Origin: Epiperipatus broadwayi
Lineage: Eukaryota; Onychophora; Udeonychophora; Euonychophora; Peripatidae
NCBI GenBank assembly: GCA_028023455.1
Contig: JAQFVV010001065.1
Span: 55,261 to 119,260, forward strand
Direction: 5' to 3'
DNA: 64,000 nt
This document shows, in pieces, positions 24,092 through 36,572 of this stretch. Positions within the stretch are counted from its first letter, which is position 1, and each line of letters opens with the position of its first letter. The notes under the pieces are model-generated. The model was given only the letters and a program-made list of their open reading frames with translations. It was not told where the DNA came from and did no database searches. The translations under genes and the position numbers were made by a program.

Positions 24092-24563
24092 GGAATAAAT
24101 GAGTCATATGTTTGAGATGTTATTATATACATGTATTAATAAATATTAGAAATTTAAGCTATAACTTGTGTATTTATTTGAATTATGAGATTCTTATAAA
24201 TTTCTGGATTATTATATTTAAAAGCTTACTGATATCCATGGCCATATATCTCTAAAAGAAAAAAAAAGATTCTTAGGGCAGATAGGAAAATTATAAAAGT
24301 GTATAAATGGCATTTCTTTCTAAGCTAAGCTAAGTTCCATTCTCCTGATAGACATTGTCTCCCATACCTTGAGATTGTGATGGTCTGGATAAGGCACCTG
24401 ATAATGTCTACTGGAACCTTTTATTTTGTTTTTGAGGGGTATAATTCTTATTAATTGATAAGATTGGTGCTTGAGGTTGGACATTTTCGATGCTCATAAA
24501 TATACCTACTCATAGCATGGGTTAATAACCTGTTACCACTGGGATTATAATAATAGGATTATG
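24092..24563 (+). repeat. Dispersed repeat unit R2, copy 1
   Basis: About 470 bases align with 35939-36415, sharing GAGTCATATGTTTGAGATGT or its variant, TTATGAGATTCTTATAA and ATTCTTATTAATTGATAAGA. Here it follows R1 almost directly. In the other copy R1 and R2 are 4.9 kb apart. No coding frame is evident. Confidence 0.8.
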
Positions 24564-25064
24564 GGTAGATTGTTAAAATGGCATCCCATTGGGATGATAA
24601 ACATTGGAGAATGAGATTTAAAAAGGGCTTCCCAACAATTGTTGAAGAACAATTTAAAATGAGAAAACAGAGAGAGGTCACATCTATGTATTATCTGGTT
24701 AGTCAGATAAAAACAAATGTCATAAAGTTTAAAAATATAATTAAATGATGGCATATTTTGTGATTTATAGATATAATCCCAGAAAGGTTCTCAAAGTAGA
24801 CAGAATAAAAAATAATGTTTATGATCAATGGTGTTTGTTCATTGGGATATATAAAGTCATATAATTCTTAAACTCAGAGGTAAAAAGCCAATAAACTCAC
24901 CACGCTGGCTAATGCATGTTGGTGAGCAGCCCATCCATGTTCATATACTATATGAATAATCATATAGTAATAACAGCTGCAACAACAAGAACATATGGAG
25001 TGGACATTAGGAATTTGCCCTGCTTGGTTCCTTTAAGGCCTCCAAGAGGAATCAAAGGGTCTCC
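24564..25064. other. Interior of the Gypsy element, no clear frame
   Basis: Moderately GC-richer than flanking DNA but with no recognisable domain. It lies between R2 and an RTE 3' end inside the LTR pair. Confidence 0.35.
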
Positions 25065-25335
25065 TTTCAGTTAATAGCAAACTCCTGAAATGGAGTTGGG
25101 CTGGACATATTGCTAGAAGAGATGATAATAGATGGACAATTGAAATTTTAAACTGGATTCCAAGAGATTGTAAAAGACCCAGAAAGAGACCACATGTGAG
25201 ATGGATGGATGAAATAAGAAAATGTGCAGGGGTGTTGTGGAGAAGAGAAGCTAAAGATCGGAGAAGATGGATTAAATTTGGAGAAATCTTCATCCTGCAG
25301 TGAATTGATAATGGTTGATGATGATGATGATGATT
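25065..25335 (+). pseudogene. RTE-type LINE, 5'-truncated 3' end (copy A)
   Basis: The plus strand reads WSWAGHIARRDDNRWT, then NWIPRDCKRPRKRPHVRWMD and LWRREAKDRRRWIK, and ends in a stop. This is the characteristic C-terminus of RTE-clade reverse transcriptases. A (GAT)n tail follows (25312-25334). Only the last 90 or so codons are present, as expected for target-primed reverse transcription that stopped early. The frame is intact, so this is one of the younger RTE pieces. It sits inside the degraded Gypsy element and so inserted after it. Confidence 0.8.
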
Positions 25336-25479
25336 CTTAAAATAAGGGTTTAAAGATTTTACAAATATTTGGGATATTACAAATGAGTGGAGAAAAGTTT
25401 ATCAGACAGGTCAGTCAGTGTATCATTGGGAACTGGGGTGACAAACCTGGCACCTTTTATCCGTAAAGTGATATATACT

Positions 25480-25701
25480 AAAAGGGAGTGATTGAAAGGA
25501 ATGAAAGCAATGGAGTTAAATATAAGAGTATATGAAGGGGGAAAGGAAGAGACACCATTAGATCACTTCAAGAGCTTTCAAAGATACTATAAGTATTATA
25601 AGATAGCAGATGAACACCAAGTAGTCATAGCTAACCACCACCTAGAGAAACATGCAGAGACATGGTGCATGTTCACTGAGTCAACAATCTCACATTTCTA
25701 A
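25480..25701 (+). pseudogene. Gypsy gag fragment
   Basis: An open frame of about 69 codons contains VYEGGKEETPLDHFKSFQRY and ANHHLEKHAETWC. This matches the core of retrotransposon gag proteins, where a conserved W follows the helical FxxxF...A segment. It stops after STISHF. Downstream the frame is broken and the next recognisable domain is the end of RNase H, so protease and most of reverse transcriptase are deleted. Confidence 0.6.
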
Positions 25702-25859
25702 AGTGTAAAGAAAAATTAATCAATGTATTCTGGAATTAAGAGATTCAAAAAAGGGTGAAAGCCCAAGTGGTAGGGTAAAAGTTCCAAGAAGGTAATGGAG
25801 AAAGGTACATACATTTTTAGGTGGTCACATTAAGGACTCTAGAGGCATGTAAATTATCA

Positions 25860-26960
25860 GAACAGATTGTAGAAATAGCAGATTGATACATTGTAGCCTA
25901 TACCTCCAAGAATACAACTATACAGTGAGGTATTTCAAGGGGTCTAAGAATGTTGTAGCTGAAGCTCTCAGTCACAATCCAGTCAACACACAATCACACC
26001 ATCTAAGAACCAAGAATTTATATATATCAAGCATAGAGCTGAAAACAGACAAAAACTTGAAAGTAATTTGGGATGACTCAGTTGTTTTCAGAGAGGACCA
26101 ACATGTTTGGCTAGTCATTGACCAGTTGGAAGGTAAGGAATCTAAGATTGGGGATTGGGTCTGGCAGAATATTCATAAATTTAAACGAGCAAGGAGTGCT
26201 ACATTACAGAGGTAAAGAAACTGGCAGAGTGCAGATCAATCATCCCAATGCAAATGAGGAACACAGTGGAGGCACACATGCACTGCAGGTCTGACCACTA
26301 TGGGATAATGAAGACTGGTGGATGAACTAAAAGGTGGTTTTACTGGCTGGGCATACATGGCAGGGTTGAAGCCATTATTGGACAATGCCAATGTTGTCAG
26401 AGGGTTAAGCCAGTAAACAGGAAATATATGACACAAAGGTTGTCCATGATCCTATGAGAGTGTAAGAAAATAGTTGCAGTTGATGTTTATGGCCCACTGC
26501 TGGCCTTCAACAAAAAGTATATTTTGATTGTCTATGATTTATTCTCCAAACTGGTGTCTGCATATCCCATCATCCAAGCCAACATGAGGAACATCATATG
26601 TGATTTGGAAAGGGAATTATTCCTTTGGTGGGAAGAACCATCATATCCAATCATGGGACTCCTTTCAACTTGAAGGAGTGGGCAAGATAGGCTGAAAGAT
26701 TAAAAATAGCACATGTATTAACCTCAGTCCAGAACCCTCAGTCCAACCCCTGCAAAAGAATGATGCAGGAATTGGGTAGGTTGTTCCATACTTATATCCA
26801 AACAAACCATAGGACATAGGTCAAACAAACACCCGACATTTTAAACTATATTAATTGGATGGTGAATGAATCTACAGGGTTTGCTTTGATACATTTACAG
26901 CCTCCCATTGATGTAGAAAATGACTGACAGCAAGCACACTGCTTAATGGAACACAGAAGC
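25860..26960 (+). pseudogene. Gypsy RNase H end and integrase (degraded)
   Basis: The frame from about 25883 reads LQEYNYTVRYFKGSKNVVAE then ALSHNP, the conserved end of Gypsy RNase H. Further on a His/Cys zinc-binding region is visible near 26280-26415 (SDHYG, then QCQCCQRVKP). The integrase core appears near 26475 as AVDVYGPL, then LIVYDLFSKLVSAYP. After a frame change, NPQSNPCKRMMQELGRLF (catalytic Glu segment, with one base lost) lies near 26735. The second catalytic Asp segment is damaged. Frameshifts and stops throughout make it non-functional. The integrase resembles that of the minus-strand element at 60.4-64 kb (DLFSK, NPQSNPC), so the two are relatives. Confidence 0.75.
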
Positions 26961-26984
26961 CTACAACAAAAAGGTAGTTTCAAG

Positions 26985-27024
26985 AGTTGCACTCATTTCT
27001 TAAGGGTTCCACTCATTTCTTAAG
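26985..27024 (+). repeat. 20-base tandem duplication
   Basis: CACTCATTTCTTAAGG is repeated back to back with a few flanking bases, inside the Gypsy integrase C-terminal region. It is a local duplication that disrupts the frame. Confidence 0.6.
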
Positions 27025-27292
27025 GTGGGAGAGCAAGTAATGGTGAGGACCCCCCATGTAAGTAAACCCAGAAAGTTTATTTGCAAAAAAAATTGCAATA
27101 TGTATGAAGGCCCATGCACTATGACAAAGTGTCAATGAAAACACACATTCTGGGTGGATACTAGGCAGGAAGAAAGATGGTCATACAATGCTTGGTCACT
27201 CAAGCCCATTGCAAACCCAGAGAGGGAAAAGAATAGATATGAGGTGGTTCAAAAGCTATTCAAATACACAGATGGTATTTGAAGACTATTGC

Positions 27293-27304
27293 ACCAGGGG
27301 GTAT
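27293..27304 (+). other. Polypurine-like tract before the 3' LTR
   Basis: CCAGGGGGTAT lies immediately left of the TGTAACAG that opens the 3' LTR copy. A G-rich purine run here is where plus-strand DNA synthesis of an LTR retroelement is primed. Confidence 0.5.
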
Positions 27305-27495
27305 TGTAACAGTATCTGGGTTCACATACAGTTACTAAAAGAAGTAAAATGTACTAATGATTACAAGAGTTTTTATTGCAGTAGTTATTATGGATTGAAT
27401 TAATAAATGTGGGAAAATATAGATATATATTCGAATCCTGTTACAAAACAGTGTGAGTGAAATACATTAACCATTTAAAGATGTGAACATATATA
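27305..27495 (+). repeat. 3' LTR of the degraded Gypsy element
   Basis: Starts TGTAACAG and matches 22896-23090. It grades into a (TA)n tract at 27489-27503, so its true 3' end is obscured. The LTRs have diverged by 10 percent or more by eye, which fits an old insertion. Confidence 0.7.
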
Positions 27496-27504
27496 TATAT
27501 ATTG

Positions 27505-28943
27505 TACCAGACCAAAACTCCCCTGTGGATTTCCTAATCCTAATCTTGCACTGAGCATGAAGTGAACAAGATTTAACAGGAAAAGAAATGGATACCAATT
27601 TAGCCGATTATCTATACTCATGTATATTGGTACTTCCAGCTAAACTGATAGAAAGAGTGGATTGCCAGGACTCTTCCAGTTAAAAACACCTTTTAGTTGA
27701 TATCTTATTTAAATGCCCAAATATTTAGAACAATGGCAAGTACACACCTTTGAAAAATCTATTTACAAAATAGACCTTTGCGCGCCACTTCTAGAAAAGA
27801 ATAAAAAAGAGAATTTTTCCCCCTCCCAGAAGGATGTGCAATACCATATGTCCAGTGAAACATGAGAATAAGATTCAACACCCCAGTAGAGTGATATCCC
27901 TTTGTGGCTAGCTCAGTCACTCTACATCTAGGGTCTTCAAATGGGTAAGTTAAATGATTATTACAGGTACATGGTTGATAAGGAAAGAATACATTTTTAT
28001 CAATATAAATAATAATACGAAACCGAAACAAGTTTAATACTATGATTAACTATTTATTTAATCCCAAATACCCACCACCGTTTCATACTAATGATGATAT
28101 AATAAAAAAAAATACTAAATAATTAATGATTACAAACCCATATATATATTTTTGATGCTTTTAGATATATAAATACAATTTAAATGATTACGAAAATAGA
28201 TAAACCCCTAAGGCTATTTACAATAAGATACTTCATAAAGAATGGAAGTGGTCTGAGCTCCTTTTACCCAGTAGAAATAATTTTCCTTTGTGTGATTTGC
28301 TATACAGATATGAGATTCACGGTCATACAGGCATACGCTTTTACTGATGACTTTAAAACCTTTTTTTTTATATAGATAAATTCCTATACATGTATATATG
28401 TGCGGCACAATTATACACTTATTACTATTTTAAATATAAAGTTATTAGAGGACTGGCTTACAGGGAATCTATAATAGATTGATCCTTTCTTGCACCATCA
28501 TGAGGTGCCGCAGTGACAAAAAAAATAACTTAAAAAGGATATACGGTTAAATACATTTTTTTTTTAGATATTCAACATGAGATATCGTATTTACCGAATA
28601 TTATAAGCGTATGTACGCATATATACACATGTATATTTATATATGATGAATTTCAGGAATAACAACAAGAGCAAAATGTATAGCAACAACGACAACAACA
28701 ACAAAAAAAAAGAATCTCATTGCAATCTTTGTTAAAAATATTAGAATTTAAAATAGAAAAATTGACTCAAAAGATTTAAGTAAAAGCTTTATCATATATG
28801 CCCGTAATAACCGCAAATTCAATATACATATGCGAGAGACTCTCTCTCTTTTTTTTCTAAATGAGTAATAATAATAACAAAAAAATAATAATATATTTAA
28901 TCAGAAATATCAAAGTTAATTATTTCAATATTAATAAAATCTC
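27505..28943. other. No gene; weak tRNA-like patch and (AAC)n
   Basis: At 27893-27950 GTGGCTAGCTCAGTCACT resembles a tRNA A box and D-arm and GGGTCTTCAAATGGG a very degraded B box, possibly a SINE head. An (AAC)n microsatellite is at about 28683-28705. The open frames at 27759-28031 and about 28184-28408 have no recognised domain. Confidence 0.3.
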
Positions 28944-29012
28944 TTAAAATAAACCGATGTCTGCATCTTCATTCTTCTCCTCTGGGCTCTGAGTGGGCTT
29001 CAAGTCAACTGG
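28944..29012 (-). CDS. Candidate terminal exon, 22 codons
   Basis: On the minus strand, after an acceptor-like CTCATCACACAG and a branch-point-like TTACTAAAT, the frame PVDLKPTQSPEEKNEDADIG followed by LF ends at a TAA (28944-28946). The acidic, Pro/Glu-rich C-terminus is unlike local noise, and the block 28950-29180 is markedly GC-richer than its surroundings. A second minus frame just upstream (HRPFSVPSQQDVTTPVPATH) is also coding-like, so this may instead be a frameshifted pseudogene. The family is unknown. Confidence 0.3.
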   Translation of the reverse strand, partial: PVDLKPTQSPEEKNEDADIGLF

Positions 29013-29290
29013 CTGTGTGATGAGGATTTCATTTATTTAGTAAGGCAGCGTTTGTCATAATTGTGGGTGGCTGGAACTGGCGTGGTCACATCTTGTTGGC
29101 TTGGGACAGAGAAAGGGCGGTGCACTGGCTGGTTGTCTACCCCATGGTCATTTTACTGGACTCACTGGTAGATTGCTTCATATTTTCCTCTGATTGTATA
29201 TGATAATAAATTTTATCAAATGTTCATTTTTCTATCTTGACTAGTTTATTAAATTCTTAAGAAATCAAGAGTTCTTAAAAGAACTATATA

Positions 29291-29639
29291 ATGGATTTCT
29301 TAGAAAATGTCAGCAGCGGTCTAGTCCATAAATTTATCTCTAAGTTGCTAGATGATTGAAAATCTCTGGAGCCAAAGTAATGAACGACTTGAATGCCTCA
29401 GAAAGAAAAAAAAATCCCCCAGCACTATCAATCCCACTAATAAAACCCAATTCAGATATTCCTCTGAGAAGAATGAATCAGCCAATCCTTTTAATTTACC
29501 TTATCACTTAGATTATAAACATTCCTCTATATCTTTCTGGTTAAATTCTACATTTTTAAGTTTGACAATGGTTTCCATCTTGAATAACCCAGACCACTTG
29601 CTTACGAAGTCAATTCAAAAGAATTTTTTAAAAAGATAA
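29291..29639 (+). other. Overlapping short open frames, unassigned
   Basis: A 22-codon frame MDFLENVSSGLVHKFISKLL-DD ends at 29359 and overlaps a 95-codon frame (29352-29639) beginning MIENLWSQSNERLECLRKKK. Neither has a recognised domain. The second is interrupted by a poly-A run that could be a frame slip. They could be relics or chance. Confidence 0.15.
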
Positions 29640-30050
29640 CAGTTTAATTATAGCATTATCAAACCTTTTGCTTTTGATCAGATTTTTGCAAAAGCAATTA
29701 ACATTTTTTTTTCTTATGGAATAAAATTACAATCTTTAGTAAATTAAAAAAAATATACAAGTATATTAGAAAATAAAAAAGCAAATACATATAATGACAT
29801 ATCATAAAAAATATACAAAAAGGAAAAACAAAAACAACACATGAGTTTATTATGCAATATTTTGTATGTCAATTTCATATTACTTTAAATTGGTGTGTGT
29901 GGGTATTTTAATGCTCAGACCAACTTCCATTGGATTAATATAGCATGTTTATATAGTTGTTGTGCCTAATATGTACAAATCTATATATGTATCTGCTGTA
30001 ATATTCTTTACAGCAGATTTTGTGCAAGGCCATTTGATAATGCCTGGCAC
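29640..30050. other. No gene seen
   Basis: AT-rich sequence ending at a (TA)n tract (about 30052-30070) that marks the left edge of the second R1 copy. Confidence 0.5.
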
Positions 30051-30067
30051 AATATATATATATATAT

Positions 30068-31038
30068 ATGTTGTTGCATAAAATTAGTTGCTAACAGATA
30101 GATTTGTATGTGAAGATGAAAAGAAGTGATTACTCACAGCGTTGTATTTTATATTTTATTTTATATATAGTTATAGTTATTGAAATAATATCATTAGTAG
30201 CAAATGTTTCTTAATGAAAGCAAATTAAAATATAAGGCTGGAGAGAGTAAGATGTACCATGGAAAATTTCTGTTAATGACACTTGCTGTCAGAATTCCAA
30301 AAACTAGACATTTAGTATTTTGGGACAATGACAACCTGATTATGCTAAAAGCATTCCTGAGATAATGATCATTATCATATGGATAGAAAAAGTGAGGTGA
30401 AAGAGAGATAAAAGAAAAGAACTATATATTTTTTTTGATTTTGGAGTGATTTGGAAAAGTGATCATTATAGAAAAAGCAGCATGGAAAGTAAATTTTAAT
30501 AAACTGATTTTATTAATTAATAAAAAATAATAAGAGTGGATTACTTTGAAATGCTGGGGTAAAAGAATAACATGGATTTATTAAACCAGTTCAGTGACCT
30601 GTCTGCCATGAAGACCTTTATCTATGGAGATTTTAGCCATCTATTTCAGGCAAGTGAAGTGATCATGGAACTTTAAACAGCAAGAACTTTTGTGCCCTCC
30701 ATTTTAGAATCACCTACTTAATCTCTAGGATGGATTATTATATATGAAAATGTTATGGAGACTTTCATCATATTTCAGACCAACAATTTTTGTAGGATAA
30801 TTGCCATTGTAATACTATAAGCTTACAGATCATCCACCTTAAACAATGTGAACTTTCACTCTCAAACGAGGTAACTATGACTTCTCTCTCTCTCTCTATT
30901 AAATGAACATATAATAATAAATTAAAAAATATGCACTTTGTCCCAACTTAAAGAAAATAATTATAGAAATAGATTAAATCTTTTAATAAATACAACTCTG
31001 ACATATAATTGCACTCTTTCATGAATGTGTAAACTGAT
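30068..31038 (+). repeat. Dispersed repeat unit R1, copy 2
   Basis: Aligns with 23108-24075. Both edges are (TA)n: 30052-30070 on the left and 31039-31057 on the right. No LTR or coding domain is attached. Confidence 0.8.
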
Positions 31039-31056
31039 ATTATATATATATATATA

Positions 31057-34000
31057 GTGCCCTTTTCTATAGGTCATAAATAGTCAATTACAGTAAATTA
31101 CTAAAAATTTTAAATTTTAGAATATGTTATTTTAATATGTTAATTATATTTTGTTAATTATGTTATAAAGTACAATTTGAAGCTAAAGAAAATATGTAGT
31201 ATATAAATTATAGTGAATCATTTAAAAATAGTTAAGTAAAGCTTAAAATATCATTGCATATGGTTGCAAAAGCTGGCCATATTAAATAACTCAGCTATAA
31301 ATATTTAAAAGTATATTTAAATGTTAAATTTTAATAATTTTAAACTTATAAAAGTAAATATTATATTTAAATTTATAAATTATCTTTAATAATCAAAATT
31401 AATATCGTATATTTTAAAAATTAGTTTTATGGTAGTGAAAGTTATATCTAGTTCTATATTTTCTAAATTGTTTTTTCAAAATTTTATAATTGTATTATTT
31501 AATATAATAAGTGTAGCAATTTTATAAATCCAGACAGAGAAATAGATTAAAAATTGTCTGTCTCAAATTTTATTAATCATGTGACTTATGTAATATAGAG
31601 TTGCACACACATGCTTGTTTGTATTTAAATTAACAAAGTTTAAAATATTTTAAAAAAAATTGCATTATAGAATTGGATGGAATTATCACCTAACATAAAG
31701 CAAATATTAAATATTAAGTTAATTATCGTATAACATGCTTAAATGATGTAATAAAGACGAATACAGTCATAATATAAAAATTAAATATTTTGTTTAAATA
31801 AAACTAGATTAAATTGAATATTAAGAGTGGGATATATTTTAAGTTATTTTAAATGTTTAAATAATTTTAATAAAGTAATAATTGATTTAAAAGTAATATT
31901 TTAAATAATATTTTGGGTTTATTACATCATAAATTTTTATTTTAAAAATTTAAGTCTGCAAGTTTGCAAAATATGTAAATTTGTTCTCAAGCTAAAAGTA
32001 AGAATTAACCAATAGGATAAGGTATTCTTGTAAGGTATAAATATCATTGTAACTGATTTATCTGGAAGATTAATAATGGATTGAAACCAGAGAAAGGTAT
32101 ATTAGTAGCTATCAAAGAGATAGTATTTTTAAATTTTTATTTTAGTCAATTTGTAGTAAACGAAAGTTCAAAATATAATATATTTTAGAAACTTTGTGAA
32201 AATGATTTGCTAAGTTTTAACAGTTTGCTTACCAGGATTATTTTATTCTAAGTTTAACCTAGAACTCCACAATGAGGGATGAATATACTGCAATATAAAA
32301 TGTATATAAAGTATAATAATATTAAAATGCATAGAATGTTTATGGATACTATTTTATTAATACTTCACCGAAGAACTGTTTTAGTACATAAATCCACAGT
32401 ACAAATATTATATGGATGCAATAAAAAGCTATTTGCCGTCTAAAAAATTTTTTGTGACACATTATTTATAAGCTTATCCAGGAGTTTTAAAAAAGAATAA
32501 TATACTTATATCTTATGAATTATTATAGAATATCATAATGAAAGAAATAAAATGTTTAGTCCTTTTTGAAGGAAACATTTTTCTAAAATATATATATATA
32601 TATATATCTTGAAAGAATTAAAGAAAGAAATTACAGAGAAGATTTTATTAAAAGCGTTGTGATATATAAAACTTCTAGTCTCAGAAATATAAAAATGCAT
32701 CTTTAGAATTATTTGTTCTAAAGCACTTTATTAAGAATGGAAACCTATATAAAAAATGAACATATAGTTAAATAAAAAGATGGATCCATGAAAATACAAA
32801 TAGTACTTAAAAGTTTTATCAGATAACTAAAGTTAAATTAGATGGAGGATGCATCAGATGCGCTGGCAGAGAATATTGAATAAACTTTGTGGGAATAATT
32901 CTTTAATATTACAGTTTAATAATTATCATTCTGAACAGTAAAGACCCAGGATTATTTTCTATAAACTTTACTAAAATGGATTAATAATTATTTTTATTTT
33001 TGAACTTTAACTCTAGAGAAAGTAATAAACATTTTTCGAACTTTATCATGAACTGTTTGTCAAGTAAAAGTTAATGGAAGAAATAAGTATTTATAGTTTT
33101 GATTTATGTTATTAACTTAGTTTAAATGTAAATTTTTATATTTTTTTATAAGATTAGGAAAACTTAAACATTAAGTCAATAATAATACTAAAATTTTATA
33201 ATATAATAATCTAATAATTTAGATAAGAATATTTTTGGATAAAATGTATGGATGTATATTTTCTTTATGTCTGCAATGATCAGTATTTAGTGGATGAAGA
33301 AACCTACTAAAATAATGACCAGATAAAGGTTATTTGGTAATGATAATGAATATTAATAATTTGTAATGTATATTCTTTGTTTTCTTTTAGATTATCTATG
33401 AATAGTGAGAATGGAGTATAAATGTTTTAAATTATAAATGTAAATGTATTTTTCATACAACATTTTAAAAACATTATGAGTTAGGATAGATTTAAAGATA
33501 TGCATACAATGATTTTTATATTAGTGATATAATCCAACATAGTAACAAATATTTATGTGATTTTTTTAAAACTTTTTATGTTATTGGATAATCAAATGTT
33601 GTCTGATTAGATTGTATGTGATTAAACATACAGAATAATGAAATAAGAAAACTTTTCTTGTGGAACAGTGAGATTGTTTTTAGATTATCAGTGAATTTTA
33701 TTTATTGTTTTTTGTAAATGCAGATAGTATTTATCGATGTAAGATGTGGAAAATCTTGAGAAATAATAGTGAGATAGTGGCTTGGAAGTACTTGGGTAGA
33801 CAGGAAACCAAGATGATGTTTTTAAAAAATAGGATGTTATAAGGAATGTGAATAATACTTATAGTCTTTGTGTAGATATCAGCATAGTTAACAAAGCCCT
33901 ATGACTGATACACATTTTATTTGGACAGTGTTTATATTTCTTTAAATATTTGATGTTCTAATAAAGCTGAAGGAATAGCTTTAACATCATTCATATACTA

Positions 34001-35919
34001 GAGGATATTAGACAGGTAAATATCATACCTCTATTTCTTGTTAATGCACTGTGCCATAATTTTTGAGATATGTTATGAGTGATACTCTATCTTTTTTCCT
34101 TAGTCCTATGCATCTATTTCGCTATCTTTATTTCATGTAACCGCATCGTTCAGAAAGATATTTTTGAAAAGAAATGGTAAATAATTTAGAGCTTAGGTTA
34201 TGCTATCATTTTGTATAAGATTGGTTTATTTGCTTATAAGGAACAGAATTTTATAACTTGAAATTGAAGGTCCAGTGAATCCTAAAGGAAAGGAAAGAAT
34301 CATAGAATATATTTTGAATTTATTTTGGAAATGAAGTATAAATTTTTAGAATAGAGTATCTAAAACAAAAATTTTTTTTTTAAATGTTAATAATTTTTGA
34401 ATGCTTATTATGTTATTATTTTTAAAAAAATTTAAATATTGCATATTTTTAAAATACAATAATATACAATAAATGTAAGGAATATGCATAGTATATTTTT
34501 TGTTTATTGAATAACAGGAATATATCGATGATTACACTTATATCATACTAAAGTAAGACTAAATAAAAATATATTATGATTAGTAAACATCGTGTGATAA
34601 ATGATATTCACTAAAATCTAATAATGAATTTTGGATAAATATTTTATGTAACATCTTTGACATTGCAAGATGAAATTTGTTTTAATATTTTAAGAAATCC
34701 ATACTCATTATAAAGTTATTTTTGTTTTTTACGAATGTGTTTTAAGAAAAATATAATTTAATAATATTAAGGAGGAGATATTTTGTTAATAAAATAAATG
34801 AATATATTTGTAATAAGTTAACCATAACGAGAAACCAAATGGTAACATTTTATTTTGTCTTAAGTCTAAATAAAGATATAACTAAATATAAATTATTTTT
34901 ATAACCCAGTAGATAAAAATATAAAGTATAAAATAAGGATATCCCCTGTAAATAGTGTTCATAAATTGTTTATTTTATTTTGTTGTTATTAATAAACTTT
35001 GTTAAAATTTGTTTTTTTTTCAAAAATTTTTGTGTCTGAATTGTTTATTTCTCCACTTCACTGCATGAAATCACGATATATCCATAATAATAGAAACAAA
35101 CATATAATTTTGCACAAAAAGATAAATATAGAATTATTTTTAGAATTTAAATATTTTATTGGTATTCTTTTAATTAAATAATCATAATTTTACATTATTT
35201 TATTGGTCATAAAGTAGTCATCATAATAGTATATTGAATTATATGCTATCAGTTGCCACACACTTTTATTTGTCAGATTATCAAATGCTACCATGTAGTT
35301 GTTATATTATTACATGAAGATAAAAGATTATATTATTATATTTGATTATTTTATTATGGTAATAAAAATATAACGAAAAGAAAAAATATACAGAGTTAGT
35401 TATACAATGAAGAATATATTATTAGTTTCAGTGTAGTAGATTATGACATAAAATTCCCTTCTCATATTTTACTACTGTAATTTTAAATTAACTTAGAATA
35501 AATTTATGAACCTGAGATTTTATAAAGCTAAATTATTATAAATAGAAGATTAAGATGTAATTAGTAGCTTAATCTTAGTGAGAAGTTATTAAAGTCATAA
35601 GAATACTATGAGTTTGTTATTTGAAATAGTAATAAGGGGGGATAGTGTTCTTATGCTATTGAGGTAGTATCCTGTAGGATATTGGCTCAATGTAATCTAT
35701 CTTGTCACCTGTATTTTCACTTCAAGTCTCATGAAAATATTAAATATTTATTTAATTTATTTTTTATAAACTGAACCTTATTAGTATTTTAAGTTTGAGC
35801 TAGTGAAATATTTAATTTTAATGCTGAATATTTTATTTATTAATTATTAACTGAGCTAAAACCCATTTTATTTATATCATATACTATTCTGAAGTGAAGA
35901 TGCACAAAGGCACGGTTAG
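31057..35919. mobile_element. 4.9 kb orphan block inserted between R1 and R2, (TA)n at both ends
   Basis: In the 23-24.6 kb copy R1 and R2 are nearly contiguous, whereas here 4.9 kb separates them, with (TA)n at both junctions (31039-31057 and 35920-35939). The block starts AGTGCCCTTTTC and its right end, read on the minus strand, is TCTAACCGTGCCTTTG. The shared GTGCC(C)TTT is only a hint of inverted termini. It is extremely AT-rich and I see no domain; the 60-codon frame at 34999-35181 has no family signature. The only GC-richer patch (about 35635-35712) has a G-run followed by TGTTCTTATGC, reminiscent of a polypurine tract and LTR start, but I found no partner. Either a large old insertion or a deletion in the other copy would explain the difference. 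Confidence 0.5.
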
Positions 35920-35938
35920 AATATATATATATATATAT

Positions 35939-36415
35939 TGGAATGAATAAGTCATATGTTTGAGATGTTAGTATATACATGTATTAATAAATATTAGAAT
36001 TTTAAGCTATAACGTGTACATTTATTTGAATTATGAGATTCTTATAACTTCTGGGTTATTACTTATAAAAGCTTACTGTTACCCATAGCCATATATCTCT
36101 AAAAGAAAAAAAACGATTCTTAGGACAAATAGGAAAATTATAAAAGTGTATAAATGACATTTCTTCCTAAGCTAACCTAGGTTCCGTTCTCCTGATACCC
36201 ATTGTCTCCCATGCCGAGACTGAGCTAGTCTGGATAAGGCATCTGATAGTCCACTAGAATCTTTTTTTTTTGTTTTAGAAGGGTATAATTCTTATTAATT
36301 GATAAGATTGGCACTTGAGTTCAGACATGTCTGATGCTCATAAATATACCTACTCAAAGCATGGATTAATAACTTGTTCCCATTGGGATTATTAGAATAG
36401 GATCATGGGTAGACT
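35939..36415 (+). repeat. Dispersed repeat unit R2, copy 2
   Basis: Aligns with 24092-24563. Its left edge is a (TA)n tract. Its right edge is followed directly by half of a foldback element also seen at 56.8 kb. Confidence 0.8.
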
Positions 36416-36423
36416 ATATTTGT

Positions 36424-36535
36424 TTTCACAGTTATATTATGTAAATAAAATAGTTTCGGGGTTAAACTATGTGTTAGCTTGATTAATTCTCCAATGTTTC
36501 AACAAAATAGCATCTGCCATTGGCATGGTTAACTT
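36424..36535. mobile_element. Half copy of the foldback family at 56.8 kb
   Basis: ATTATGTAAATAAAATAGTTT, TTTCAACAAAATAGCAT and the palindrome-centre text GGTTAAC match the left half of 56775-56966. The right arm is absent, so this is a truncated copy. Confidence 0.65.
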
Positions 36536-36572
36536 TTCAAAGAAAAATCATTAGATTGCAAATAGTAACAAC

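Noticed and set aside
31057-35919. Copia-type element within the 4.9 kb block, based on a G-run followed by TGTTCTTATGC near 35.64 kb
   Set aside because: No matching second LTR and no recognisable integrase or RT frame.
31057-35919. Helitron
   Set aside because: Ends do not show a clear 5' TC and 3' hairpin plus CTRR, and no helicase text is present.
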